DNA of 64,000 nucleotides from contig NZ_BFAY01000002.1 of assembly GCF_003112675.1 (NCBI RefSeq), positions 1-64,000 on the forward strand, read 5' to 3'. The translations under genes were made by a program, and so were the position numbers. Source of the DNA: Leptospira johnsonii (lineage in GTDB: Bacteria; Spirochaetota; Leptospiria; Leptospirales; Leptospiraceae). The notes under the pieces were generated by a model that was not told the origin of the DNA, ran no database searches, and saw nothing but the letters and a program-made list of their open reading frames with translations. Shown piece after piece: positions 33,255 through 41,288 of the stretch. The number at the start of each line of letters is the position of its first letter. Position 1 is the stretch's first letter.

Positions 33255-34316
33255 ATGGCAGAATCTAAGTGGATGATTTATGGAGCGAACGGTTACACAG
33301 GTGAACTGATCGCAAGAAGAGCAGTGTCTCGAGGTTTAAAACCAGTACTAGCAGGAAGAAGCAGAGGCAAAATTGAAGAGCTCGCAAACGAACTGCGTTT
33401 AGAATATAAAATTTTCGATTTAAATAATACAAACGAGGTCGGCTCGAATATCCAAGGATTCCAACTCGTTCTACATTGTGCGGGACCTTTTACTCAAACC
33501 TCTGTTCCGATGGCCAAGGCATGTATTTCTAAAAAAGTCCATTATCTGGATATCACTGGAGAAATTCCTGTGTATGAATCTCTGCAAGCTTTAGGAGAAG
33601 AAGCGGAGAAAGCAGGAGTTCTTCTTTTGCCTGGGGTGGGATTTGATATTGTTCCTACAGATTGTCTAGCTTCTTCTTTAAAAGAATCTCTTTCTAAGCC
33701 TAAGTTTTTGGAACTTGCATTCGTAGGATTGAGTGAGGTTTCTCCTGGAACTATGAAAAGTGCACTCGCGCAATTGCCTTACGGCTCTAAGGTAAGAAGG
33801 GACGGGCAAATGGTTGGAGTTCCTCATCTGAGCAGAAGTAGGGAAGTCATCGCAGGTGGGAAAACCTACAAGGTGTACGGGATCCCTTGGGGAGACGTAT
33901 TCACCGCATATATTTCTACAGGTATCCCGAATATTGACGTGTATACGGATATTCCTTCCGGACAGGTGAATGCGTTACGCTATTTTAAACCGATCATTTC
34001 TTTATTAAAAATTCCTTTTGTATTAAAAGGAGTCCAGGCCTTGGTAGGAAAAACGATTAAGGGCCCGGGAGAAAGAACAAGGACCCTGGTCAAAACGACT
34101 GTATGGGGAGAAGTTCGATCCGAAGAAGGAAAAAAGTCTACGAAAGTTTTAGAATGCAAAGAAGGCTACGAATTCACAGTGGAATCATCACTTGCTGCGG
34201 TTTCTAAGGTACTTTCCGGAAAAGGTGGAAAAGGATTTAAGACCCCGAGCCTTGCTTTTGGTTCCGAATTCGTTTTAGAAATTCCTGGATCTAAATGGAA
34301 AGATATTTCAAATTGA
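33255..34316 (+). CDS. Saccharopine-dehydrogenase-like NAD(P)-binding protein (enoyl reductase type)
   Basis: The 353-residue protein begins WMIYGANGYTGELIARRAVSRG, a clear Rossmann dinucleotide-binding motif, and continues LVLHCAGPFTQTSVPMAKACI and HYLDITGEIPVYE, the conserved first-domain segments of saccharopine-dehydrogenase-like proteins, including mycobacterial trans-acting enoyl reductases. The family acts on lipid or amino-acid substrates; here the substrate is unknown. The divergent neighbour is a lipid oxygenase, which fits lipid metabolism but proves nothing. ATG start with no strong ribosome binding site. Confidence 0.8.
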   Translation: MAESKWMIYGANGYTGELIARRAVSRGLKPVLAGRSRGKIEELANELRLEYKIFDLNNTNEVGSNIQGFQLVLHCAGPFTQTSVPMAKACISKKVHYLDITGEIPVYESLQALGEEAEKAGVLLLPGVGFDIVPTDCLASSLKESLSKPKFLELAFVGLSEVSPGTMKSALAQLPYGSKVRRDGQMVGVPHLSRSREVIAGGKTYKVYGIPWGDVFTAYISTGIPNIDVYTDIPSGQVNALRYFKPIISLLKIPFVLKGVQALVGKTIKGPGERTRTLVKTTVWGEVRSEEGKKSTKVLECKEGYEFTVESSLAAVSKVLSGKGGKGFKTPSLAFGSEFVLEIPGSKWKDISN

Positions 34317-34393
34317 ATAGAGTCTCTTTCTTTCGATCTGGAATTTATTCTTTACATTCTTCTTCATACTTTTAGATTAAAAAGAGATCTATC

Positions 34394-35068
34394 ATGTTAT
34401 ATTTTCGTCGGTTCATATTTTTCTTTTTTCTAATATTTCTATCTGCCTGTGTTTCTATCAAGGTACATGTTCCCAAAACTCTTTCCGGTGCTCATGAGGT
34501 GCAAGAACATTGGATGGAGGTGAAATCCGGAGCTCCAGATTACGATTCCAAGGATCCGGATTTCGAGGTGGAATTTCCGAGCGAGGATCCAAATCGTTTC
34601 GTATATTTCGAGGACGGATTCACATCTTGGACCGGCTGGGGAAAAGATTATACGAATCTGTATGGACCGATCTCAAAACTGATCCGAAAAGAGTTGAACG
34701 ATCATAAGGAAGAATATCCGGGAAAACATAAGATCACCATCCAAAAGTTCAGATTAGAATCCTTGGATCATTGCAGTTACAACCAAGTGAATGTGGAGAT
34801 GGAAGCGGAGGTAATCTCTTCCGGAAAAAACTGGCATTACCAATTCAAGGACGGGATAGAGTCTAGGGTTACGGATTGTATGGCGACTCTTGCTACACTT
34901 CCTATTCTACTCGGATGGATCATACATCTTCCTTATATGGGTCATAGAGGAAACAGGGAAGATCAGTTAAACCAAATGGGTAGAGTTGCACTTTTGGATT
35001 TTATGGATGAGATCAAAAAACACTCTGCAGATCTTAAACGTTCTCAGAACAAAAAAGGAAACAAGTAA
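34394..35068 (+). CDS. Lipoprotein of unknown function
   Basis: The 224-residue product has a leader MLYFRRFIFFFFLIFLSAC with the lipid-carrying Cys at 19. The mature part has about 200 residues; it is mixed alpha/beta with many acidic and aromatic residues and a hydrophobic stretch (MATLATLPILLGWIIHLPYMG) near residue 175 that may be membrane-associated. Two Cys (DHCSYN, TDCMA) may form a disulfide. It is followed after one base by the HEGGH lipoprotein gene, with which it probably forms an operon. Confidence 0.65.
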   Translation: MLYFRRFIFFFFLIFLSACVSIKVHVPKTLSGAHEVQEHWMEVKSGAPDYDSKDPDFEVEFPSEDPNRFVYFEDGFTSWTGWGKDYTNLYGPISKLIRKELNDHKEEYPGKHKITIQKFRLESLDHCSYNQVNVEMEAEVISSGKNWHYQFKDGIESRVTDCMATLATLPILLGWIIHLPYMGHRGNREDQLNQMGRVALLDFMDEIKKHSADLKRSQNKKGNK

Positions 35069-35069
35069 G

Positions 35070-35975
35070 ATGAAAAAGAAAATTCTAATATTCTTACTTG
35101 CCTGTTCTACCTTTCAGTCCTGCTACTATTCAACGGAGAAAAGATACACAGTCGCCCAGCCGTATGCGCCGAATGACGAAATGTATTTTGACGAAGGAAA
35201 CCCTCAATTCGAAGAAGGAGAGCCTTATTCGGTCTTAGACTTTATCGGAAGTTGGATCTGGATCGAAAGTTTATTCGCAAAAGTTATGATCTGGGATAGA
35301 AGGATGCAAAATCACAAACTATCTTTCGAAACAAAAAAATATCTGATGGATTATATCAGAGATAATAATCTAAAAGATGTGAAGGTGCGTTTTAACCAGT
35401 ATTCTCCTGGAAACGATTTCAGAAGACTTTGGGATTCTAAATCGGTAAATCCACTTTTAAAATGGACCATAGGTCTGTTCGCCTATGTTGTGAATGATGT
35501 ACTTTTAGTAGGTCGTATTTTCGGTGGGGATCATTATAATCCGTATTCTAATACGATCCATGTGTATTCGGATATTCCAGCGGTAGTGATACATGAGGGC
35601 GGTCACTCCAAGGACTTTGCCCAAAGAGAATATCGTTCTTTGTACGCGTTAGGATATGCAGTTCCAATCCTTGGGGCCTTCTACCCGGAAGCAAGAGCCT
35701 CCGACGATGCGATCCGATACTTCAGATATCGCTGCGATAAAACGGAAGAAATGACCGCATATCGCACATTGTATCCGGCTTACGGCTCATACGTGGGAGG
35801 TGGGATCTCCGACTTACTTCCAACCTCTCCTTATACACTCTTATATTCTTACTCCATCCTTGCAGTTGCGGCTTCCGCAGGACATGTCGTAGGTTACGTT
35901 CGCCAAAACCAAGTTGAGAAGGAATGGATCCCCAAAGAATGTCTGATCGCGGCGGAGTTGGAGAGGAAGAAGTAG
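35070..35975 (+). CDS. Lipoprotein with HEGGH zinc-protease-like motif
   Basis: The ~301-residue product starts MKKKILIFLLACSTFQSC, so a lipidated Cys near 18 is likely. In the second half, AVVIHEGGHSKDF (His175, Glu176, His179) fits the HExxH zinc-metalloprotease signature, and Glu207 in YPEARASDDA, 28 residues later, could be the third ligand. A hydrophobic segment (TIGLFAYVVNDVLLVGRIF) precedes it and another near LLYSYSILAVAASAGHVVGY follows. The start at 35070 was chosen because AAAGGAAAC precedes it and a signal peptide follows; a longer reading begins at 34986 in the upstream gene. Substrate and activity are unknown. Confidence 0.65.
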   Translation: MKKKILIFLLACSTFQSCYYSTEKRYTVAQPYAPNDEMYFDEGNPQFEEGEPYSVLDFIGSWIWIESLFAKVMIWDRRMQNHKLSFETKKYLMDYIRDNNLKDVKVRFNQYSPGNDFRRLWDSKSVNPLLKWTIGLFAYVVNDVLLVGRIFGGDHYNPYSNTIHVYSDIPAVVIHEGGHSKDFAQREYRSLYALGYAVPILGAFYPEARASDDAIRYFRYRCDKTEEMTAYRTLYPAYGSYVGGGISDLLPTSPYTLLYSYSILAVAASAGHVVGYVRQNQVEKEWIPKECLIAAELERKK

Positions 35976-36005
35976 GAGACCCGCTTTCGAAAACTACTAG
36001 TATGT

Positions 36006-36021
36006 AAGGTTCATTAACCTT
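36006..36021. terminator. Weak stem-loop between convergent genes
   Basis: AAGGTT and AACCTT pair around CATT. There is no long T-tract, so termination would be weak. It lies in the 66-bp gap between the HEGGH lipoprotein and umuC genes, which converge here. Confidence 0.35.
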
Positions 36022-36041
36022 GCACTTTCTAATTTATTAGG

Positions 36042-37334
36042 TCATTTTGATTTTATTACAGGAACATCTTTCCACTTTGAAGTGTAGAATGGAGATATTT
36101 TGCCTCTTCGCATTCTCCAATTTCGATAACCAAACCCTGTAATAGCGGTTCTAACCTTACCCGACACGAAGTTGGCATTAATGCTTGTGATTAGTTTTGT
36201 AATCTTGGAATCTTTAGGCTTATAGAAAATATCTGCTTGAATTTCTTCCATTTTAACTAAATCGGACAACATTACTCCGGATTTTTTATAGAGAATATTC
36301 GGCTTATATATTTGTTTCAGAGCTTGAATGCAATAATCTTGAAGTTCCATAAGATCATGCGTTGCTACCGGAATTTCTACTCGGACAGCTTGCGAATATT
36401 GTTTTTCCTCCTTTCTGAAAGGATCGGTACGAATATAGATAGTTAAAGTTTGAGCGAATCGATTTTCCTTCCAAAGCTTTTCTACTGCGCGTAATAGATA
36501 AGTGCATGTTGCTTCTATCAGAGATTCTAAATCTTTAACTCTTTCGCCGAACGCTCTTGCTACTACTATTTCCTTTTTCGTTTGAGGGTTAGTTTCTAAA
36601 TCATAGCAGGAAAATCCACAAAGTTCATAAGCGGTTCTCAGTCCAACGACGGTCATATTTTTACGAATCCAATCCTTTCTCAGCTGACTAAAATCGTAGG
36701 CGGATTCTATTCCATTTTCCATAAGTAGTCTTTGGTAGGCCGGACCTATTCCCCAAATATCTGCTACCGGTACTTTGGATAAGATAGATGAGATTTTATT
36801 ATTCGGTATCATAAAAACTCCACGATGTTTAATGTTAGATTTAGCTAATTGGTTTGCAACTTTAGCTAATGTTTTTGTAGCTCCCACTCCAACGCATACA
36901 GGAATACCAAGCCATCGTTCTACTCGTTGTTTAATTAATTGAGCGAATGAATATAAATCTTTCTTGGCTTCAGCTAGATCGGTAAGTTCTAGAAAACATT
37001 CATCGATAGAGTAAGGTTCAATATTTGGGCAAAGAGATTCTAAGGTTTCCTGGAATCGAAAACTAATATCGCCATACAAGGTATAATTGCTCGATAATGT
37101 AATTAGTTCCCTACCTTGGAGAATTTCTCTGGCTTGGAAAACTGGCATTCCCATTCGTATCCCAAGAGCTTTCGCCTCTTCACTTCGAGAGACAGCACAG
37201 CCATCGTTGTTTGACATGACAACGACTGGCTTACCATTCAGATCTGGTTTAAAAAGTCTTTCGCAAGATACATAGAAATCATTTACGTCAACTAAAGCGA
37301 AAATTCGATTCCTATTTACATCGATGGATGACAA
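36042..37334 (-). CDS. umuC: DNA polymerase V catalytic subunit, UmuC
   Basis: The 430-residue Y-family polymerase carries FALVDVNDFYVSCERLF at the N-terminus (metal-binding Asp16), SNNDGCAVSRSEEAKALG, the catalytic SIDECFLEL and the HhH segment VADIWGIGPAYQRLL, then a little-finger region (VVARAFGERVKDLESL). The C-terminal tail of about 60 residues includes KVRTAITGFGYRNWRMRRGKISPFYTS, typical of UmuC. It copies past DNA lesions when activated by UmuD' in the SOS response. It overlaps the umuD stop by 23 bp, so the two are translationally coupled. Length is near the E. coli 422. Confidence 0.93.
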   Translation of the reverse strand: MSSIDVNRNRIFALVDVNDFYVSCERLFKPDLNGKPVVVMSNNDGCAVSRSEEAKALGIRMGMPVFQAREILQGRELITLSSNYTLYGDISFRFQETLESLCPNIEPYSIDECFLELTDLAEAKKDLYSFAQLIKQRVERWLGIPVCVGVGATKTLAKVANQLAKSNIKHRGVFMIPNNKISSILSKVPVADIWGIGPAYQRLLMENGIESAYDFSQLRKDWIRKNMTVVGLRTAYELCGFSCYDLETNPQTKKEIVVARAFGERVKDLESLIEATCTYLLRAVEKLWKENRFAQTLTIYIRTDPFRKEEKQYSQAVRVEIPVATHDLMELQDYCIQALKQIYKPNILYKKSGVMLSDLVKMEEIQADIFYKPKDSKITKLITSINANFVSGKVRTAITGFGYRNWRMRRGKISPFYTSKWKDVPVIKSK

Positions 37335-37734
37335 AGGTTATTATACCCCATATCTGAACATCGCTCTCTAACTCAACGGGAACAATGTTTGCTTTTTCAT
37401 CTAACTCCAGGAAACACAAACGACCTTGGATCTTACCTATCCGTCTTATCGAAAAATCACCCATGTAAGTGACGACGGCCATTTTTCCATGACTTGGTTC
37501 TAAGGATCTATCGATGACTAAAAAATCTTTATCAACAATCCCATGCCTTTTCCAGGTGTTTCCTGAAATACGCATGTAAAACGTCGTTGCGGGATTTTGT
37601 TCCAACAACTCCTTCGGATCTAATCTCTTTTGAAAATAATCCTCAGAGGGTTTCGGGAAGCCGGCCATCAAAGGAACCCGTAAAAAAGGAATCTTCGTGC
37701 TAATGTTTTCTATATAAATTCGAGCTTGACTCAT
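37312..37734 (-). CDS. umuD: UmuD-like protein with a substituted catalytic dyad
   Basis: The 140-residue protein lines up with E. coli UmuD over its full length, without gaps through position 100. The cleavage site is kept as Ala24-Gly25 (MAGFPKPSEDY). But the catalytic Ser60 of E. coli (SGDSM) is Thr60 here (ISGNTW, codon ACC), and Lys97 (FTVKK) is Arg97 (FSIRR, codon AGA). The rest of the fold is well kept (LVIDRSLEPSHGK). It should still bind UmuC; whether it can self-cleave is doubtful. It is cotranscribed with umuC and follows the SRAP gene. Confidence 0.85.
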   Translation of the reverse strand: MSQARIYIENISTKIPFLRVPLMAGFPKPSEDYFQKRLDPKELLEQNPATTFYMRISGNTWKRHGIVDKDFLVIDRSLEPSHGKMAVVTYMGDFSIRRIGKIQGRLCFLELDEKANIVPVELESDVQIWGIITFVIHRCK

Positions 37735-37777
37735 ATATAATCATATGTATAGTGAATGTGGGAAAAAGGCAAGTACT

Positions 37778-38491
37778 TCAAAACAAATTTGGTGAGTTTT
37801 CTTCTGTTGGAACTTCTTGCAGGCATTCTTCTCCGAAAATGCGGTGCTTTGTGCTAATTACATTCTTAGAAACGGGAAAAACTTCCATCTGCTCAGCAGG
37901 ATAACTTTGAAAGAATGCAGAAATATCTTCTTTGCTGTTTAATTTTTCATCCAACCAAAGCTCAAAACTTACAGGAGGAAGAATAACTGGCATACGTGCT
38001 TTTTCGTGATACTTCGCGACAAGATCATTAGCTACTGTAGTAATGATAGAGAAAGTATATATATTCGTTTTAGTTTCTGGATCTTGCCAAACTGAATAAA
38101 CGCCTGCCATTCCGAACGGTTCCCGATCTTTTAATCTTATCGCGTAGGGTTGCTTACTTCCTGGTTTACCCATCGCTTCGTAAAATGCGTCGACAGGAAC
38201 AATACATCTCATATTATAAATTCTGTTTTTAAAAGATTTGAGATCAAAGATAGTCTCGCATTTTGCATTAAAAGTAGAATACTGCATAGCTTCTTTATAA
38301 CTCGCGGCGCCTTCATTTATTAACCAAAAAACTGCATCTTCGACTGTATAATCAATCCCTGGTTTAAGAATGATATCAGCTTTATCAGTTAAAGTGATAT
38401 TGTATCTGCTTTTCCTTTCCTTCTCCAGATTTGCAAAAAGGAAAGGTTGAGCTTTTGACCAACGATTAGATTGAGCAACACGAGAGCACAT
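37778..38491 (-). CDS. SRAP family protein (YedK/HMCES-like abasic-site cross-linker)
   Basis: The 237-residue protein is a SOS-response-associated peptidase family member. After removal of Met1, Cys2 (MCSRVAQ) would be the N-terminal nucleophile that forms a thiazolidine with abasic DNA. FNAKCETIFDLKSF, RCIVPVDAFYEAMG (active-site Glu) and HEKARMPVIL (His) follow in family order. The ATG at 38491 was chosen because the family needs Met-Cys; an upstream TTG at 38506 would bury the Cys. It lies 43 bp upstream of umuD on the same strand, so it is probably induced along with polymerase V to protect lesions in single-stranded DNA. Confidence 0.9.
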   Translation of the reverse strand: MCSRVAQSNRWSKAQPFLFANLEKERKSRYNITLTDKADIILKPGIDYTVEDAVFWLINEGAASYKEAMQYSTFNAKCETIFDLKSFKNRIYNMRCIVPVDAFYEAMGKPGSKQPYAIRLKDREPFGMAGVYSVWQDPETKTNIYTFSIITTVANDLVAKYHEKARMPVILPPVSFELWLDEKLNSKEDISAFFQSYPAEQMEVFPVSKNVISTKHRIFGEECLQEVPTEENSPNLF

Positions 38492-38833
38492 CACTTGAAT
38501 GAACAAAAGAGATTAAGGTAGTTCAAGAAATTAATCAAAAAGAAAGTTATAATATTATGTTGAATGTCTGTCGTGGTCCCTTGAAGCGATTTTGCTCCCA
38601 TCCTATAACCTCGTTCCCTTCCAATCTATCACCCCACATCTGCTACCTCCAATTTCCCCCATTTCCCCCAAAAATCAGATTCCTTTCCCCGCACTTGGAT
38701 CATTATTTTGATAAAATGTTTAATATTTGAGCATTGATGAATAATCAGTATAAAAAATAAGCGAATAATTTAATTTCTGCTTGTTTATTAAGAGCAAAAT
38801 TAGTCTCCTTCAGATACATAGGAGGAGGATTCT
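38492..38833. other. Non-coding region of about 340 bp with C-rich tract
   Basis: This is the divergent region between the SRAP gene and the ATP-grasp locus. It has a pyrimidine-rich stretch from about 38590 to 38690, in which ATTTCCCCC is directly repeated at 38652 and 38661. The last 100 bp are AT-rich and contain the promoter expected for the ATP-grasp gene; GGAGGAGG lies just before its ATG. I saw no ORF and no clear LexA operator of the TTTG-N5-CAAA type reported for Leptospira. Confidence 0.5.
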
Positions 38834-40258
38834 ATGCTCCTGACTAATTACCAAACGGATTCCTTTTACGACGAAATGTTCTCAGAAGAGGGCGGAATTC
38901 GCCAGAGTTATCATATCTTAAAATCCAGGATCGAAGGGATGGATGATAAGGAGCTTTTGAAGCGGAAGGCTTCCGCAGAAAAGGCACTTCTTTCCTTGGG
39001 AATCACCTTTAACGTGTACGGAGATGACGAAGAAGAGGAAAGGATCATGCCTTTCGATATCATTCCTCGGATCGTAACTTCTTTCGAATGGAAAAGAATG
39101 GAAGAAGGTCTCAAACAAAGGATACGCGCATTAAATCTTTTCATCCAAGATATATACGGAGATGAAAAGATCATTAAGGATGGAGTGATCCCTGCAGAGA
39201 TCGTTTATAGCAGTTCCGGTTATTTAAAAGAATGTAAAGGGATTAAACCTCCAAAAGGGATTTGGATCCATATTACCGGAACGGATCTTGTGCGTGACGG
39301 GGATGGACAAATGCTTGTCCTTGAGGATAATTTACGTTGTCCTTCCGGTGTTTCTTATGTATTAGAAAATCGTGAAGTGATGAAAAAAACTTTCCCGGAA
39401 CTTTTTGCGAGTCTTTCCGTAAGACCGATCTACGACTATCCGATCCGGCTTCGTGGGATGTTAGAGCATCTTTCCGATAAACCTAACCCGAATATTGGAG
39501 TTCTAACTCCTGGGATCTATAACTCTGCCTATTACGAACACAGTTTTCTCGCATCTCGTATGGGAGTTCCTTTGGTGGAAGGCACGGACCTTACTGTAAG
39601 AGACGATAAATTGTATATGAGGACTACCAAGGGCTTAAAGCAGGTGGATGTTCTATACAGAAGGATAGACGATACCTTTATGGATCCTAAAACTTTCCGC
39701 AAGGATTCTCTTCTGGGTGTTCCTGGTCTATTCGAAGTCTTTAAAAAAGGAAATGTTGCGCTTGCTAACGCTCCAGGAACCGGTGTTGCCGACGATAAGG
39801 TGATCTATTCCTATGTTCCGGATTTTATTAAGTATTATCTGGGAGAAGAGCCGATTATTCCTAACGTTCCTACGTATCTATGTTCTAGGGAGAATGACCT
39901 GAAATATGTCTGCGAGAATATAGGAAACCTAGTCGTAAAGGCGGCTAACGGAGCGGGAGGATATGGAATGATCATAGGTCCTGTCGCTAGCGAAAAGGAA
40001 AAAGAGGAATTCGTTGGGAAAGTTAAAGCAGACCCAAGAAATTATATAGCTCAACCTGTTTTGAGTTTATCCAGGATCCCTACGTTGATAGAGGATAAGT
40101 TAGAAGGAAGACATGTGGATCTAAGACCTTTTATCTTATACGGAGAAGAGATCTATGTGATGCCTGGCGGTTTGACCAGGGTTGCTTTGAGAAGAGGTTC
40201 CTTGGTTGTGAATTCTTCCCAAGGTGGCGGCTCTAAAGATACTTGGGTGATGGGTTAA
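38834..40258 (+). CDS. Circularly permuted ATP-grasp protein (DUF404/407 type)
   Basis: The 474-residue protein belongs to the circularly permuted ATP-grasp group. Family segments in order: [79 protein letters not shown], and the Gly-rich phosphate loop [17 protein letters not shown] (Lys369, loop 373-378). The final segment [26 protein letters not shown] is typical. The enzyme is thought to join an amino group to a carboxylate in an unknown peptide-like product. GGAGGAGG precedes the ATG. The alpha-E and transglutaminase genes follow. Confidence 0.92.
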   Translation: MLLTNYQTDSFYDEMFSEEGGIRQSYHILKSRIEGMDDKELLKRKASAEKALLSLGITFNVYGDDEEEERIMPFDIIPRIVTSFEWKRMEEGLKQRIRALNLFIQDIYGDEKIIKDGVIPAEIVYSSSGYLKECKGIKPPKGIWIHITGTDLVRDGDGQMLVLEDNLRCPSGVSYVLENREVMKKTFPELFASLSVRPIYDYPIRLRGMLEHLSDKPNPNIGVLTPGIYNSAYYEHSFLASRMGVPLVEGTDLTVRDDKLYMRTTKGLKQVDVLYRRIDDTFMDPKTFRKDSLLGVPGLFEVFKKGNVALANAPGTGVADDKVIYSYVPDFIKYYLGEEPIIPNVPTYLCSRENDLKYVCENIGNLVVKAANGAGGYGMIIGPVASEKEKEEFVGKVKADPRNYIAQPVLSLSRIPTLIEDKLEGRHVDLRPFILYGEEIYVMPGGLTRVALRRGSLVVNSSQGGGSKDTWVMG

Positions 40259-40341
40259 TATCAAAAAAAGAAGAAGAACTGGCAATCAGGGAAATACCAA
40301 AGCGGAACCGAAAAAAATCACAAAACTAGAGAGGTTTCCTA

Positions 40342-41286
40342 ATGCTAAGCCGAGTCGCTGAATCCGTATATTGGATGAATCGTTATATGGAAAGGGCCGA
40401 GAATTATTCACGTTTTTTGGATGTGAATTTTCAGCTTTCCTTGGATCTGAACGAGGACTCCAACAGACAATGGATGCCTTTGGTGTATACCACCGGAGAT
40501 AATGAATTATTTTCTAGAAAGTATAATATTCCTAGCAAAGAAAATGTGATCCATTTTATGAGTTTGGATATTGAAAATCCGAATTCTATCATGAACTGTT
40601 TGATTCGAGCTAGAGAAAACGCGAGGACCGTCCGAGAAAATATTTCCACTCCTATGTGGGAAGTGATCAACGAATTCTATCTTACGATAAAATCCAAAAG
40701 AAAATTTGAAGACTCTGATATGCCAGGCATTGCTGAGTTCTTCAAGGCAATCCGGAATCAATGTCTATTGTTCTACGGTTGCCAAGAGGCCACTATCTCT
40801 CACGACGAGGTTTGGCATTTTGCTTTACTCGGAAGATTGTTGGAAAGAGCTGATAAGACCACTCGTATCCTGGATATGAAATACTTTATACTTCTTCCTT
40901 CCAGGGAAGAAGTTGGATCCACCTTGGATCTGATCCAATGGCTTTCTCTTCTGAAATCCGCAAGCGCTCACGAGATGTTCAATCGTTTTTATACGAGGAT
41001 CACTCCTAAGAATATAGCTGAGTTCCTGATCTTGGATAAAATTTTTCCGAGAGCGATACGCTTTTGTTTGTCCAAAACATTCGATAGTCTGAAAGTTTTA
41101 AGCGGGACCGATAAGGACAGTTACGGGGACGAAACGGAGAAGAGAGTAGGTGTTCTTCTTTCCGAAATGAACTACGCCTCTATAGACGAGATCTTTTCCT
41201 CAGGTATGCATGAGTATTTGGACCAATTACAGGTGAGATTGAACGGGATCGCTGCACAATTAGACGAAACCTATTTTAGGAATTGA
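40342..41286 (+). CDS. Alpha-E domain protein (DUF403)
   Basis: The 314-residue protein is all helical. It begins MLSRVAESVYWMNRYMERAENYSRFLDVNF, the hallmark of alpha-E proteins, and continues with FYLTIKSKRK, FALLGRLLERADKTTRILDMKYF and SLLKSASAHEMFNRFYT, where a conserved ERAD/ERAE pair suggests a metal or ligand site. The function is not known; in many genomes it is encoded beside, or fused to, the permuted ATP-grasp. Here it lies 83 bp after the ATP-grasp gene and just ahead of the large transglutaminase gene. Confidence 0.9.
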   Translation: MLSRVAESVYWMNRYMERAENYSRFLDVNFQLSLDLNEDSNRQWMPLVYTTGDNELFSRKYNIPSKENVIHFMSLDIENPNSIMNCLIRARENARTVRENISTPMWEVINEFYLTIKSKRKFEDSDMPGIAEFFKAIRNQCLLFYGCQEATISHDEVWHFALLGRLLERADKTTRILDMKYFILLPSREEVGSTLDLIQWLSLLKSASAHEMFNRFYTRITPKNIAEFLILDKIFPRAIRFCLSKTFDSLKVLSGTDKDSYGDETEKRVGVLLSEMNYASIDEIFSSGMHEYLDQLQVRLNGIAAQLDETYFRN

Positions 41287-41288
41287 TC

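Noticed and set aside
38492..38560. LexA operator before the SRAP-umuDC operon
   Set aside because: TTTGTTCATTCAA on the minus strand is close to TTTG-N5-CAAA but does not match it, so I did not call a LexA box.
38590..38690. C-rich tract as a functional element
   Set aside because: The pyrimidine-rich stretch with a 9-bp direct repeat is odd, but I see no symmetry or known motif to support a function.
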